A DNA stretch of 64,000 nt from Stenotrophomonas maltophilia (GCA_002363385.1 DEVL01000001.1:186001-250000), one strand, 5' to 3'; counted from the first letter of the stretch, positions 42,463-52,283 are shown. Translations and numbers: made by a program. The notes: generated from the sequence alone by a model not told the origin.

Positions 42463-43577
42463 GCCTGCTGTTCCCACTCGGCCTGCTCGCACTGGCGGCA
42501 TGGCTGGTGCCGCTGCTGATCCACCTGGCGCGGCGCCACCAGTACGCACCGCTCGATTTCGCTGCGCTGCGGTGGTTGCGGGCCAGGATCCGGCCGCGTC
42601 AGCGCGTGCGTTTCGACGAGTGGCCGTTGCTGCTGGTGCGGCTGCTGCTGCTCGCTGCGCTGGCCCTGCTGCTGGCGCGCCCGGTGCTGCACGGCGGCGC
42701 GGCCGACACGCACCCGGTCACGGTGGTCGCCCCCGGTCTGGATGGCACCGCCCTGCGTGGCCAGGACACCAAGGGCGACTGGCGGTGGCTTTCACCCGGC
42801 TTCCCCGCGCTGGCCGACGCCGCCCCGCCGTTCCCGCAACCCTTGGCCAGCCTGCTGCGTGAGCTGGACCAGCGCCTGCCGGCCGGCTCTCCGCTGACGG
42901 TGTACGTGCCCGACCCGATGTCCGGTCTGGATGGCGAGCGCCCGCGATTGTCGCGCCCCGTGACCTGGCGACCCGTGCCCTTGGCGCCTCCCGCCACGCG
43001 CGTCGCCGCCGTGCCCCTGCTGCAGATCGGTGGCGGCATCGCCGAGCGCGAGCAGCGCGTACTGGCGGCGATCCAGCGCGCGTGGTCGAACCAACCCCTG
43101 TCTCCCGCGCGGGCAGCGACCACCGCCCCGGATGATGGGCAGCTCGGCGTGTGGCTCGCCACCGAGCCGTTGCCGACCGTCTGGCAGGCATGGGTGCAAC
43201 AGGGCGGCAGCGTGCTGGTCGCATCGGGTTCGGCGGGGACCGGTTGGATGCCGGCCCTGCGCGATGCGCGGGGCGCGTCCGTACTGGAGCAGCGCGCAGA
43301 AGGGCGCGGTCGTCTACTGCGCTTCACCGCAGCGCTGTCGCCGCCGGAACTGCCGGCACTGCGCGATCCCGACCTTCCGCGCCAGTTGCTGGGGGTGATC
43401 GCGGCGCCGGCCGCCCCCACCCTCGCACCGGCGGCCACACAGCTGCCGTTGCGTGGCGGCTCCGCACCGCTCCCGGCACCGCGTGAGCTGGTCCCCTGGC
43501 TGCTGGCGCTGATCGTGCTGCTGTTCGCGCTTGAAAGGGTGATGGCCACGTCGCCACGCCGCGGAGCCGGCGCATGA
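42459..43577 (+). CDS. BatA-type N-terminal membrane protein
   Basis: 372 residues from GTG 42459. It starts with the BatA (aerotolerance regulator) N-terminal domain: two transmembrane helices (LLFPLGLLALAAWLVPLLIH and LLLVRLLLLAALALLLARPV) around a RRHQYAPLDFAALRWL loop. A large middle part is exposed, with low-complexity alanine and proline, and a final transmembrane helix lies near the end (LVPWLLALIVLLFALERV). There is no vWA domain here, unlike classical BatA. It overlaps both neighbours by four bases. Confidence 0.85.
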   Translation: MSLLFPLGLLALAAWLVPLLIHLARRHQYAPLDFAALRWLRARIRPRQRVRFDEWPLLLVRLLLLAALALLLARPVLHGGAADTHPVTVVAPGLDGTALRGQDTKGDWRWLSPGFPALADAAPPFPQPLASLLRELDQRLPAGSPLTVYVPDPMSGLDGERPRLSRPVTWRPVPLAPPATRVAAVPLLQIGGGIAEREQRVLAAIQRAWSNQPLSPARAATTAPDDGQLGVWLATEPLPTVWQAWVQQGGSVLVASGSAGTGWMPALRDARGASVLEQRAEGRGRLLRFTAALSPPELPALRDPDLPRQLLGVIAAPAAPTLAPAATQLPLRGGSAPLPAPRELVPWLLALIVLLFALERVMATSPRRGAGA

Positions 43578-45736
43578 ATGCCGCTATCCAGCACGGCTGG
43601 CAGCGCGCACGCCGTCGCCAGTGGTGGATCACCGCCGTAATCGCGGTGCCGATCGCGTTGGCACTCAGTGCGGTGACGTGGCGGATCGCAGGGTTCAACG
43701 CCTTCAGCGTGGTCCTGCTGCTGGCATTGCTGATCAGCGTCGGATTGGCGACGTGGCGCGCACGCCGGCTGGATCGCCAGTGGCTGGTTCGCCGCCTGGA
43801 TGACCATGCCGTCACGCAGGACAGTGCCGATCTGCTGTTCACCGCACCGGACGCATTGAATCCGCTGCAGCAGCGTCAGCGCGCGCATGTCCACGCGGCC
43901 CTGCAGTCGCGCATGCCCGAGTTGCGGCCCCTTTGGCCCGGCCGCTGGGTGCTGGCATCGGTGTTGATGTCGGGGGTGGTGATGGCACTGGCGTTCAGCT
44001 GGCCGCGCGGCCAGAACGCGGCGCGGCTGTTCCCTGGCATTGCAGCACCGCCCGCCACGCCGGCGCAGCCGCCGCAGCTGCGTTCGACGCGGCTGGAGAT
44101 CACCGCCCCGGCTTACACCGGCCAGGCCGCGCGCGTGCAGAACGCGCTGGATGGCAAGGTCGCGCAGGACAGCCGCCTGCAGTGGTCGCTGCGCTTCACC
44201 GCGCAGCCGCAGACCGCTGCCCTGCAGTTCCATGATGGCCAGCGCATCGCGCTGCAGCGCGATGGCGACCAGTGGACCGCGCAGTGGACTGCAACACGTC
44301 CAGCGCTGTACCGCGTGGTCACCGAACCTGCCCTGCGCGACACCCGTCTGTACCGGCTCGATGTCGTGCCGGATCGCCCACCGGTCGTCCGCGTGATTGC
44401 CCCGGACCGCAGTCTGGTACTGGGTACGCCCGGCCAGCGCCAGTGGCCGCTGCAGTTCGAGGCCACCGACGATTACGGCGTCGTCGCCACCGCACAGTTG
44501 AAGGTCACGCTGGCGCAGGGCAGCGGTGAGAACATCACCTTCCGCGAACAGACCTTCAGCCTGTCCGGTACCGGCCCGGCAACGCAGCGGCGTTTTGCCC
44601 GCACGCTCGATCTCGCTGCGCTGGGCGCCACCGAAGGCAATGATGTGATCGCGCAGCTGACAGTGCGCGATATCCACACTCCCATCGCGCAGAGCGCCCA
44701 GAGCAGCAGCGTGATCCTGCGCCTGCCCAGTGCCGCGGAAATCCAGGGCACCGACATGGAGGGCATGGTCAAGAAAACCCTGCCAGCGTACTTCCGCAGC
44801 CAGCGCCAGATCATCATCGATGCCGAAGCGCTGATCAAACTGCGCGGCAAGCTGCCGGCCGAGGAATTCGTCAAACGCGCCGATGCGATCGGCGTGGACC
44901 AGCGCATCCTGCGCCTGCGCTATGGCCAGTTCCTTGGCGAGGAAAGCGAAGGCGGGGCCAAGCCGCCGCCGACCAGCGATACCCTGCCCACCAGTGACGT
45001 CCCGGCCAGCACGCACGACGATCATGATCACGATGGCGAGCCTGCGCAGGCCCAGGCCGGTCACGACGATCACGACCATGGGGCGCCGACCGACGGCACA
45101 GCCGCTGTGTTCGGCAGCGCCACGGATGTGCTGTCCGAGTATGGCCATACCCATGATCACGCCGAGGCCGCCACCCTGCTCGATCCCAAGACGCGCGCCA
45201 CGCTGAAGGCGGCGCTGGATCAGATGTGGTCGTCGGAGGGCGAACTGCGCCAGGGCCAGCCTGAGCGTGCCCTGCCCTACGCCTACAAGGCACTGGGCTT
45301 CATCAAGGACGTGCAGCAGGCCGAGCGCATCTACCTGGCACGGGTCGGCCCGGAGCTGCCGCCGATCGATGAGGGCCGGCGCATGACCGGCGATCGCGCC
45401 GAGCTGGCCAGCCGCACCTTGCCGCTGCGGGCACTGGACGCTCCGGACCAGGCGATCGTGGCGGTCTGGCAGCAGCTGGCCGATCCCGCCAGCGCGCCCG
45501 ATCTGGACGCACTGACCCAGTGGCTGCAGCGCAATGAGGCGCGGCTGCCGGATCCGCTGAGCCTGGCGGCCGCCATCGAAGAGCTACGCATCGCACCGGA
45601 CTGCGCCGATTGCCATCACGCCCTGCGCGCGCAGCTATGGCGTGCCCTGTTGCGGCCGTTGCCGCAGGTCCCTCGTCGCATCGCCCCCGATGCCATGGGT
45701 CAGCGCTACCTGGATGCCCTGGAGGCCACACCGTGA
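43574..45736 (+). CDS. DUF4175-type membrane protein with histidine clusters
   Basis: 720 residues. Three N-terminal transmembrane segments (about 18-37, 42-58 and 124-142) precede a long periplasmic region with immunoglobulin-like parts (LEITAPAYTGQAARVQNALD; FEATDDYGVV). Residues 481-529 hold three histidine/aspartate clusters: HDDHDHD (481-487), HDDHDHG (497-503) and HTHDH (525-529), likely to bind zinc, nickel or copper. The C-terminal half is helical (TRATLKAALDQMWSSEGELR). It overlaps the flanking genes by four bases at each end. Confidence 0.82.
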   Translation: MNAAIQHGWQRARRRQWWITAVIAVPIALALSAVTWRIAGFNAFSVVLLLALLISVGLATWRARRLDRQWLVRRLDDHAVTQDSADLLFTAPDALNPLQQRQRAHVHAALQSRMPELRPLWPGRWVLASVLMSGVVMALAFSWPRGQNAARLFPGIAAPPATPAQPPQLRSTRLEITAPAYTGQAARVQNALDGKVAQDSRLQWSLRFTAQPQTAALQFHDGQRIALQRDGDQWTAQWTATRPALYRVVTEPALRDTRLYRLDVVPDRPPVVRVIAPDRSLVLGTPGQRQWPLQFEATDDYGVVATAQLKVTLAQGSGENITFREQTFSLSGTGPATQRRFARTLDLAALGATEGNDVIAQLTVRDIHTPIAQSAQSSSVILRLPSAAEIQGTDMEGMVKKTLPAYFRSQRQIIIDAEALIKLRGKLPAEEFVKRADAIGVDQRILRLRYGQFLGEESEGGAKPPPTSDTLPTSDVPASTHDDHDHDGEPAQAQAGHDDHDHGAPTDGTAAVFGSATDVLSEYGHTHDHAEAATLLDPKTRATLKAALDQMWSSEGELRQGQPERALPYAYKALGFIKDVQQAERIYLARVGPELPPIDEGRRMTGDRAELASRTLPLRALDAPDQAIVAVWQQLADPASAPDLDALTQWLQRNEARLPDPLSLAAAIEELRIAPDCADCHHALRAQLWRALLRPLPQVPRRIAPDAMGQRYLDALEATP

Positions 45737-47565
45737 GCGAGGCGCGCTGGATCCTGATCGCACTGCTCGCCGTACTGTTGCTGGCCAGCGTGCGTCTGTG
45801 CTGGCAGCAGTGGCGTGGACCGGCGCGCACGCGCATTGTGTTCGCCAGTCTGCTGCTGTTGCAGGCCGCGATGACGACGCTGCTCTACCTGACGCTGGTG
45901 CCACCGACGCAGCGTGCCCCCGGTGGTCAGCTCACCGTGCTGACGGCAGGGGCCGATCAGGTGCGCTGGGCCGCCACGCCAGGCGAGATCGTCATCGCCC
46001 TGCCGGAAGCGCCGAGAGCGGCCGAAGCGCTCCGTGCGCCCGATCTCGCCACGGCATTGCGACAGCATCCGGGGAGCACCGCGCTTCGGCTGATCGGTGA
46101 TGGTCTGCCCGCGCGTGATCGCGCCACCGCACTGCCGGGTGGCACGCGTACCGAGGCACCTGCCGCACCGCAGGGTTGGGTCGCATTGCAGCCGCCCCCC
46201 GTCACGGCGCCCGGTGCAGTGTTCACCGTCACCGCGCGTGCCCAAGGGGTCCCAGGTGTGCGCGCCGAGCTGCTGGATCCGGCGGGTGTGGTGGTTGACC
46301 GTGCTACGCCCGGCGAGGATGGCAACGTGCAGCTCGACGGTGTGGCACGCGCACCCGGACAGAGCACCTTCTGCCTGCGGCTGCTGGATGGCGAACAGCA
46401 TGTGCTCGACACACTCACCGTGCCTGTGGATACGGCCGCGGCGCCGGCCACGCGCCTGCTGATCCTGGCCGGCGCGCCGGGCCCGGAACTGAAGTACCTT
46501 CGCCGCTGGGCCACCGATGCCGGGATGCGCGTGCAGGCGCAGGCCAACGCGGGCGGCGGGGTTTCAATCGGCGATGCTCCGATCGCGCTCACCGCTGCCA
46601 CCTTGGCTGAGACCGATGTCGTGGTATTGGATGAGCGCAGCCTGGCTGGGCTGTCGGCCGCGCAACGCAGCGGGCTGCAGCAGGCGATTCGCGGCGGGTT
46701 GGGCGTGCTCGTCCGCACCAGCGGCCCGCTCGGCGATGGCGCACGCCAGACGCTCCGCAGCTGGGGACTGTCCGTCACCGGCGGCAACCAGGCCGCGCCC
46801 CTGTCACTGACGGCCGATGCCGACGCGGCGTTGCTGCAGGCACGTCGTGGCCCACAACGACCCGCATCGGACACCACCGCCTACATCGAGGACGCCGACA
46901 CGGCCTCGCACCAGGCTGCGCTGCCGGTGTTGGAGCAGCTGGGCCTGAAAGCCACCGATGCCAGCGCTCTGCTGCACGATGACAAGGGTGCTGCCGTCGG
47001 CGGTTATCGCGCCCTCGGACGTGGCCGCGTTGCACTGCTACCGGTCACGGACAGCTATCGGCTGGTGCTGGCCGGCCGCGACGATCGCCACGCCGAACTG
47101 TGGAGCGGCGTGCTGGCCAGCGTGGCGCGCGCGCTTCCCACCGCAGATGTGCCACGCCTGGACACAAAGACGCCGTGGGCCGGCGAGCGCATGGCGCTGT
47201 GCCAGCTGCAGGCGGCTGCACAGGTGCGCGCACCGGATGGCACGCTCATTCCGCTTCGGGTTGACCCGGCCAGCGGTGCCGAACACTGCGCCGGTTACTG
47301 GCCGACGCAGGACGGCTGGCATCAGCTGCAGCAGGGTGAGAACCGTCACGCGTTCTACGTGTTCGATCCAGCCACTGCGCGATCGTTGCATCGCCAACAG
47401 CTGCGGGAGGCCACCGCGCAGCGTCTGACCACCGGGACCGCCACGGCATCGCCGGGCGTTATCCAGACCCCGGGCACGCGCTGGCGGTGGCTGCTGGCCT
47501 TCGTAGTGGCAGCGGGTCTGTTGTGGTGGCTGGAGCGGCGACGGCCAGGACCTGCCGCGCATTGA
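45733..47565 (+). CDS. Large membrane protein, last gene of the MoxR/DUF58 operon
   Basis: 610 residues from GTG 45733 (overlap GTGA). Two N-terminal helices (WILIALLAVLLLASVRLCW; IVFASLLLLQAAMTTLLYL) and one C-terminal helix (WLLAFVVAAGLLWWLE) anchor a large periplasmic part with a carboxypeptidase-regulatory-like beta domain (about 155-245) and a GATase1-like Rossmann part (TRLLILAGAPGPELKYLRRW; VVVLDERSLAGLSAAQ). The same layout is known from proteins at the end of MoxR-DUF58-BatA operons. Function unknown. Confidence 0.82.
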   Translation: MSEARWILIALLAVLLLASVRLCWQQWRGPARTRIVFASLLLLQAAMTTLLYLTLVPPTQRAPGGQLTVLTAGADQVRWAATPGEIVIALPEAPRAAEALRAPDLATALRQHPGSTALRLIGDGLPARDRATALPGGTRTEAPAAPQGWVALQPPPVTAPGAVFTVTARAQGVPGVRAELLDPAGVVVDRATPGEDGNVQLDGVARAPGQSTFCLRLLDGEQHVLDTLTVPVDTAAAPATRLLILAGAPGPELKYLRRWATDAGMRVQAQANAGGGVSIGDAPIALTAATLAETDVVVLDERSLAGLSAAQRSGLQQAIRGGLGVLVRTSGPLGDGARQTLRSWGLSVTGGNQAAPLSLTADADAALLQARRGPQRPASDTTAYIEDADTASHQAALPVLEQLGLKATDASALLHDDKGAAVGGYRALGRGRVALLPVTDSYRLVLAGRDDRHAELWSGVLASVARALPTADVPRLDTKTPWAGERMALCQLQAAAQVRAPDGTLIPLRVDPASGAEHCAGYWPTQDGWHQLQQGENRHAFYVFDPATARSLHRQQLREATAQRLTTGTATASPGVIQTPGTRWRWLLAFVVAAGLLWWLERRRPGPAAH

Positions 47566-47598
47566 CGCGCTGCGCTGCGCAGCACAGCGCTGGAATGA

Positions 47599-48066
47599 TT
47601 ACTTCAACGGCAGCGCCAGGCACCCACCCTGCTGCGCACACACCTCCTGCGCGCGACGCTGCTCTTCCTCGGTCAGTTCCGGCGGTGGGCGCGCGGTCGC
47701 GGACTGGATCTGATCCGGTCCGCCAGTAAGTTTGTTCACGCCCTGCGCGGCGGCGGCCAGCCCCTTGTTGATGCCCATCATCAGATAACCACCGCTCATG
47801 CCGACCTGCTCAGGCGACGGCGGCTCGCTCCAGGTGCGGCTGAAGCGGTTGGGCTGCACCTGTACCGGATTCTTGAAACGGTACAGATCCAGCGGCTCAT
47901 CATCGGGCTTGAGGGCACGCACCTCGCCCAGCGTGGTGACATCGCCCTGCGTTGGCGCAGGCGGCGGTTCCACGACTGCAGGTGGATCGGCCTGCTGGGC
48001 CTGTGCGGCGGTGACCAGCAGCAGGCTGGCCAGCAGAACTGCACCTTGGTGTCCACGTAATGCCAC
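47599..48066 (-). CDS. Secreted protein of unknown function
   Basis: 155 residues from GTG 48066, supported by AAGGA 10 bases upstream and by the signal peptide beginning there (ALRGHQGAVLLASLLLVTAAQA). ATG 48105 would add 13 polar residues. The mature part is proline-rich (VVEPPPAPTQG), then helical (MMGINKGLAAAAQGVNKLTG), and has two cysteines near the end (VCAQQGGCLAL). I do not recognise the family. It is convergent with the MoxR cluster and divergent from mrfA. Confidence 0.72.
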   Translation of the reverse strand: MALRGHQGAVLLASLLLVTAAQAQQADPPAVVEPPPAPTQGDVTTLGEVRALKPDDEPLDLYRFKNPVQVQPNRFSRTWSEPPSPEQVGMSGGYLMMGINKGLAAAAQGVNKLTGGPDQIQSATARPPPELTEEEQRRAQEVCAQQGGCLALPLK

Positions 48067-48191
48067 TGCGGCGCCATCCTTGTGTGTGCGGGCTCCCTCA
48101 AGCATACGGATGCCGCCTTCAGATTTCGTTGCTGGCGGCTGTCCAGAAAACGCCGGCGCGCACTGAACCATTCACCCCGCCGATTCGTGAT

Positions 48192-48208
48192 GTCTCAGAC
48201 ATTGAGAC
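48192..48208. promoter_or_regulatory. Inverted repeat upstream of mrfA
   Basis: GTCTCA-GACAT-TGAGAC is a perfect 6-bp inverted repeat, 43 bases before the mrfA ATG and in the divergent intergenic region. It does not resemble the Xanthomonas LexA box. It may be an operator for an unknown repressor. Confidence 0.4.
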
Positions 48209-48250
48209 GCCGTCATGGTTCCATAGCGTCCTTTGCAGACCGTTGTGACC

Positions 48251-50731
48251 ATGGCTTACGAACTCGCCAAGCGCACCGAGGACGCCGAGCGCAACCTCGC
48301 CACCACCGATGGGCTGCCCTCGCGCGATGGTGCGCTGCTGACCGCGCGCCTGCAGCGCCGCTACACCGACCGCATCACCGGCAGTTTCACGATTCCCGCC
48401 CGCGAGGGCCAGTACGCGCCGATCCCGGCCGATGTCCCCGAGGCCCTGGTCAACGCGCTGAAGGCGCGCGGCATCGAGCAGCTGTACAGCCACCAGGCGC
48501 AGGCCTGGGAGGCCAGCCAGCGCGGCGAGCACGTGGCCATCGTGACCCCGACCGCCAGCGGCAAGTCGCTGTGCTACACCCTGCCGGTGGTCAGCGCCGC
48601 CATGCAGGGCAAGGCCAAGGCGCTGTACCTGTTCCCGACCAAGGCGCTGGCCCAGGACCAAGTGGCCGAGCTGCTGGAGCTCAACCGCGCCGGCGACCTG
48701 GGGGTCAAAGCCTTCACCTTCGATGGGGATACGCCGGGTGACGCGCGCCAGGCGATCCGCCTGCATGGCGACATCGTGGTCTCCAACCCGGACATGCTGC
48801 ACCAGGCAATCCTGCCGCATCACACCAAGTGGGCGCAGTTCTTCGAAAACCTGCGTTACGTGGTGATCGATGAGGTGCACACCTACCGCGGCGTGTTCGG
48901 CAGCCACGTCACCAACGTGCTGCGCCGGCTCAAGCGGATCTGCGCGTTCTATGGCGTGGAGCCGCAGTTCATCCTGTGCTCGGCCACCATCGGCAACCCG
49001 CAGGCGCATGCCGAGGCATTGATCGAAGCGCCGGTCACCGCGATCACTGAGTCCGGCGCGCCCAGCGGGCCCAAGCACGTGCTGCTGTGGAACCCGCCGG
49101 TGGTCAACGCCGATCTTGGCCTGCGCGCCTCGGCACGCTCGCAGAGCAACCGCATCGCCCGCATCGCGATCAAATCCGGGCTGAAGACGCTGATCTTCGC
49201 GCAGAGCCGCTTGATGGTCGAAGTGCTGACCAAGTACCTCAAGGACATCTTCGACCACGACCCGCGCAAGCCGGCCCGTATCCGCGCCTACCGCGGCGGT
49301 TACCTGCCCACCGAACGGCGCGAGACCGAGCGGGCGATGCGCGCCGGGCAGATCGACGGCATCGTCAGCACCTCGGCGCTGGAGCTGGGCGTGGACATCG
49401 GCAGCCTGGACGTGGTGATCCTCAACGGCTATCCGGGCAGCGTCGCCGCCACCTGGCAGCGTTTCGGCCGCGCCGGTCGGCGCCAGCAGCCCGCACTGGG
49501 CGTGATGGTGGCCAGCTCGCAGCCGCTGGACCAGTACGTGGTACGCCATCCGGACTTCTTCGCCGAGGCCTCGCCCGAGCATGCGCGTACTGCGCCGGAC
49601 CAGCCGCTGATCCTGTTCGATCACATCCGCTGCGCCGCCTTCGAGCTGCCGTTCCTGGCCGGCGACCCGTTCGGCCCGATCGACCCGCTGGTATTCCTGG
49701 AAGCCCTGGCCGAGACCGAGGTGGTGCATCGCGAAGGCGACCGCTGGGAGTGGATCGCCGACAGTTATCCAGCCAATGCGGTCAGCCTGCGCTCGGTCGC
49801 CGATGGCAACTTCGTGGTGGTGGATCGCAGCGATGGCAAGCAGCAGATCATCGCCGAGGTGGATTACTCCGCCGCCGCGCTGACGCTGTATGAGGGTGCC
49901 ATCCACATGGTGCAGTCCACCCCCTACCAGGTGGAGCGGCTGGACTGGGAAGGCCGCAAGGCTTACGTCACCCGCACTCACGTGGACTACTACACCGACA
50001 GCATCGACTTCACCAAGCTCAAAGTGCTGGACCGTTTTGACGGCTGCATCGCCGGGCGCGGCGATTCGCACCACGGCGAGGTGCACGTGGTGCGCCGCGT
50101 GGCCGGCTACAAGAAGATCCGCTATTACACCCACGAAAACATTGGCTACGGCCCGGTCAACCTGCCCGACCAGGAGCTGCACACCACCGCGGTGTGGTGG
50201 CAATTGCCGCAGGCGCTGCTGCTGACCGCGTTCGACAGCAAGCAGGAAGCGCTGGACGGTTTCCTCGGCGCCGCCTACGCGCTGCACATCGTCGCCACGG
50301 TGGCGGTGATGGCCGATGCGCGCGATCTGCAGAAGGCGGTCGGCAATGGTGATGGTGCGTGGTTCGCGGTGGCCGACCAGAGCGGGCGCGGGCAGCTGCG
50401 TGGCGCCGAGTTCGATGCCAGCGCGATCGAGCTGCAGCAGCAGTTCGTGCCCACGGTGTATCTGTACGACAACTTCCCCGGCGGCGTGGGCCTGAGCGAG
50501 CCGCTGTGGGTGCGCCAGGCCGAGCTGCTGCTGCGTGCGCGCGAACTGGTGCAGGGCTGCGACTGCAAGGCCGGCTGCCCGGCCTGCGTCGGCCCGGTGC
50601 TGGCCGGCCAGGAGGACGATGCCACCACGCCGAAGGCGCTGGCGCTGAAGGTGCTGGCGCTGTTCGACAGTGCGGCGTTGCCCTCTGCGGCCGAGCAGGA
50701 GCGCCTGGACGCCGAGATGGTCGCCCCGTGA
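48251..50731 (+). CDS. mrfA: MrfA/YprA-type DEAD/DEAH helicase with DUF1998 domain
   Basis: 826 residues. The SF2 helicase core has Walker A TPTASGKS at 99-106, DEVH (VVIDEVHTYRG), SAT (CSATIG) and motif VI (QRFGRAGR). The C-terminal DUF1998 domain carries four cysteines (GCDCKAGCPACVG) that form the metal site of MrfA. In Bacillus, MrfA acts with MrfB in repair of mitomycin C damage. The next gene encodes an MrfB/YprB-like nuclease and overlaps it by four bases, so the pair is retained here. Confidence 0.9.
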   Translation: MAYELAKRTEDAERNLATTDGLPSRDGALLTARLQRRYTDRITGSFTIPAREGQYAPIPADVPEALVNALKARGIEQLYSHQAQAWEASQRGEHVAIVTPTASGKSLCYTLPVVSAAMQGKAKALYLFPTKALAQDQVAELLELNRAGDLGVKAFTFDGDTPGDARQAIRLHGDIVVSNPDMLHQAILPHHTKWAQFFENLRYVVIDEVHTYRGVFGSHVTNVLRRLKRICAFYGVEPQFILCSATIGNPQAHAEALIEAPVTAITESGAPSGPKHVLLWNPPVVNADLGLRASARSQSNRIARIAIKSGLKTLIFAQSRLMVEVLTKYLKDIFDHDPRKPARIRAYRGGYLPTERRETERAMRAGQIDGIVSTSALELGVDIGSLDVVILNGYPGSVAATWQRFGRAGRRQQPALGVMVASSQPLDQYVVRHPDFFAEASPEHARTAPDQPLILFDHIRCAAFELPFLAGDPFGPIDPLVFLEALAETEVVHREGDRWEWIADSYPANAVSLRSVADGNFVVVDRSDGKQQIIAEVDYSAAALTLYEGAIHMVQSTPYQVERLDWEGRKAYVTRTHVDYYTDSIDFTKLKVLDRFDGCIAGRGDSHHGEVHVVRRVAGYKKIRYYTHENIGYGPVNLPDQELHTTAVWWQLPQALLLTAFDSKQEALDGFLGAAYALHIVATVAVMADARDLQKAVGNGDGAWFAVADQSGRGQLRGAEFDASAIELQQQFVPTVYLYDNFPGGVGLSEPLWVRQAELLLRARELVQGCDCKAGCPACVGPVLAGQEDDATTPKALALKVLALFDSAALPSAAEQERLDAEMVAP

Positions 50732-51846
50732 GCCTGAGCCTGGACAAGCTGCGCCTGCTGCGCCGGCAGGCCGGTGATGCGACGCCGGCACCGGCCCGTG
50801 AACCGGCCACCCGCACCGAAGCAGCATCCGTTGCCGGTGACACCAGCGCTGCCGGCGATGCAGCCACCGCTGCCCTCCCGGCCGCCGCCAACGACGCACG
50901 CGCACGCACACCCGCGCCTACCTCCGTCTTCGGTTGGGTGGAGCAGGAGATCCGCCACAAACCGACCGGCGCCGCCGCACGCGAGACCTCGCCGGCGGTG
51001 CCTGCTGTTCCTGTTCCTGTCCCCGCGCCCGCGCTGCGCAAACCCGAGATCGGTGGCCTGCGCCGTCTGCTCGGGCTGCGCGATCGCGGCCTCGGCACGG
51101 CCCACCCGCGCGAGAACGCCAAGGACCGCCATGTGCCGGGTGATGAGATCGCGCCGGGCCTGTTCCTGATCGAATCGTTCGTCACCCAGGCCATTCCGAC
51201 CGAACCGTTGTCGCTGGCGTTTGCCAAGCGCGACGGCGAGCAGGTGCGGCCGCAGGACCTGTTGTTCTTCGATACCGAAACCACCGGCCTGGCCGGCGGC
51301 ACCGGTACCCGCGCCTTCATGATCGGTGCCGCGGACTGGCACACCCATCCCGAGCGCGGCGACGGCCTGCGCATCCGCCAGTTGCTGATGACGACGATGG
51401 CCGCGGAAACCGCGATGCTGCGCGAGTTCGCCGGCTGGCTGCAGCCGAGCACGGTGTTTTCCAGCTACAACGGGCGCTGCTACGACGCCCCGCTGCTCAA
51501 GACGCGCTATCGGCTGGCCCGGCAGCGCTGCCCGATCACGCCGCTGGATCACGTCGACCTGCTGTTCCCGACGCGCCGCCGCTATCGCGGCACCTGGGAG
51601 AACTGCCGGCTGGCCACGATCGAGCGGCAGCTGCTGCAGATCGTGCGCGAGGACGACCTGCCCGGCTCGGAAGCCCCCGCGGCGTGGCTGAATTACCTCC
51701 GGGGTGGTAGCGCGGTGAACCTGCGCCGGGTGGCCGAGCACAACCACCAGGATGTGGTGACCCTGGCGCTGCTGATGCGGCGGCTGGTGGCCGAGGAGCA
51801 GCGTGATCGGGAGACGTTGGCCCTGCAGGCCATTGACGCGGTGTAA
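50728..51846 (+). CDS. mrfB: MrfB/YprB-type DEDD exonuclease
   Basis: 372 residues from GTG 50728. A proline/alanine-rich N-terminal region of about 140 residues is followed by an RNase H-like exonuclease domain with the DEDD residues in FFDTETTG, SYNGRCYDAPLL, DHVDLLFP and the final EHNHQDVVTL. In B. subtilis, MrfB trims DNA after the MrfA helicase opens it. No TPR region follows the nuclease, unlike Bacillus YprB. Co-translated with mrfA through the GTGA overlap. Confidence 0.86.
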   Translation: MSLSLDKLRLLRRQAGDATPAPAREPATRTEAASVAGDTSAAGDAATAALPAAANDARARTPAPTSVFGWVEQEIRHKPTGAAARETSPAVPAVPVPVPAPALRKPEIGGLRRLLGLRDRGLGTAHPRENAKDRHVPGDEIAPGLFLIESFVTQAIPTEPLSLAFAKRDGEQVRPQDLLFFDTETTGLAGGTGTRAFMIGAADWHTHPERGDGLRIRQLLMTTMAAETAMLREFAGWLQPSTVFSSYNGRCYDAPLLKTRYRLARQRCPITPLDHVDLLFPTRRRYRGTWENCRLATIERQLLQIVREDDLPGSEAPAAWLNYLRGGSAVNLRRVAEHNHQDVVTLALLMRRLVAEEQRDRETLALQAIDAV

Positions 51847-51894
51847 AGGCCGACCCACGGACACTGCGGGTACTTACCGTGGGAGGACCACCGC

Positions 51895-52230
51895 ATGCGT
51901 CTGAACCTTCTGTTCGCCCTGGGCTGTGCCCTGCCGCTGGCCGCCTGCAGTCATCCGGGCAAGACCGCCGCACCGCCGGCTGACAGCCCGACCTCGACGG
52001 CCCCACCCGCGGTCGCCGGCAGCGGGGGTCAGTGCGATCCGGAAACGCTCACCGGCCTGACCGGGCAGGCCGCTACCGAAGCGGTCATCCAGAAAGCGGT
52101 GAAAGACAGCGGCGCCCGCAATGCGCGCGTGCTCAAGCCGGGCATGGCGATGACCATGGATTACCGCGAAGACCGCCTCAGCATCGAAGTGGACGAACAG
52201 AACAGGATCGTGCGCGCCAACTGCGGGTGA
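51895..52230 (+). CDS. Lipoprotein with I78-family peptidase-inhibitor domain (1)
   Basis: 111 residues. Lipobox LAAC, then a Pro/Ala/Thr-rich spacer. The I78-like domain covers about 46-111: a cysteine (QCDPETLTGLTGQ), RVLKPGMAMTMDYREDRLSI and a final CG, so one disulfide. I78 inhibitors block serine proteases such as elastases in fungi; bacterial members are presumed envelope inhibitors. It follows mrfB by 48 bases, and a hairpin separates it from the M56 gene. Confidence 0.84.
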   Translation: MRLNLLFALGCALPLAACSHPGKTAAPPADSPTSTAPPAVAGSGGQCDPETLTGLTGQAATEAVIQKAVKDSGARNARVLKPGMAMTMDYREDRLSIEVDEQNRIVRANCG

Positions 52231-52242
52231 TCGGTTGCAACC

Positions 52243-52265
52243 GGCGGCCTGGCACGCAGGCCGCC
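52243..52265. terminator. Hairpin between convergent genes
   Basis: GGCGGCCT/AGGCCGCC with a 7-base loop, between the I78 lipoprotein gene and the M56 peptidase gene. No T run. Confidence 0.6.
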
Positions 52266-52283
52266 GTGGCTGGCGTGTACCGA

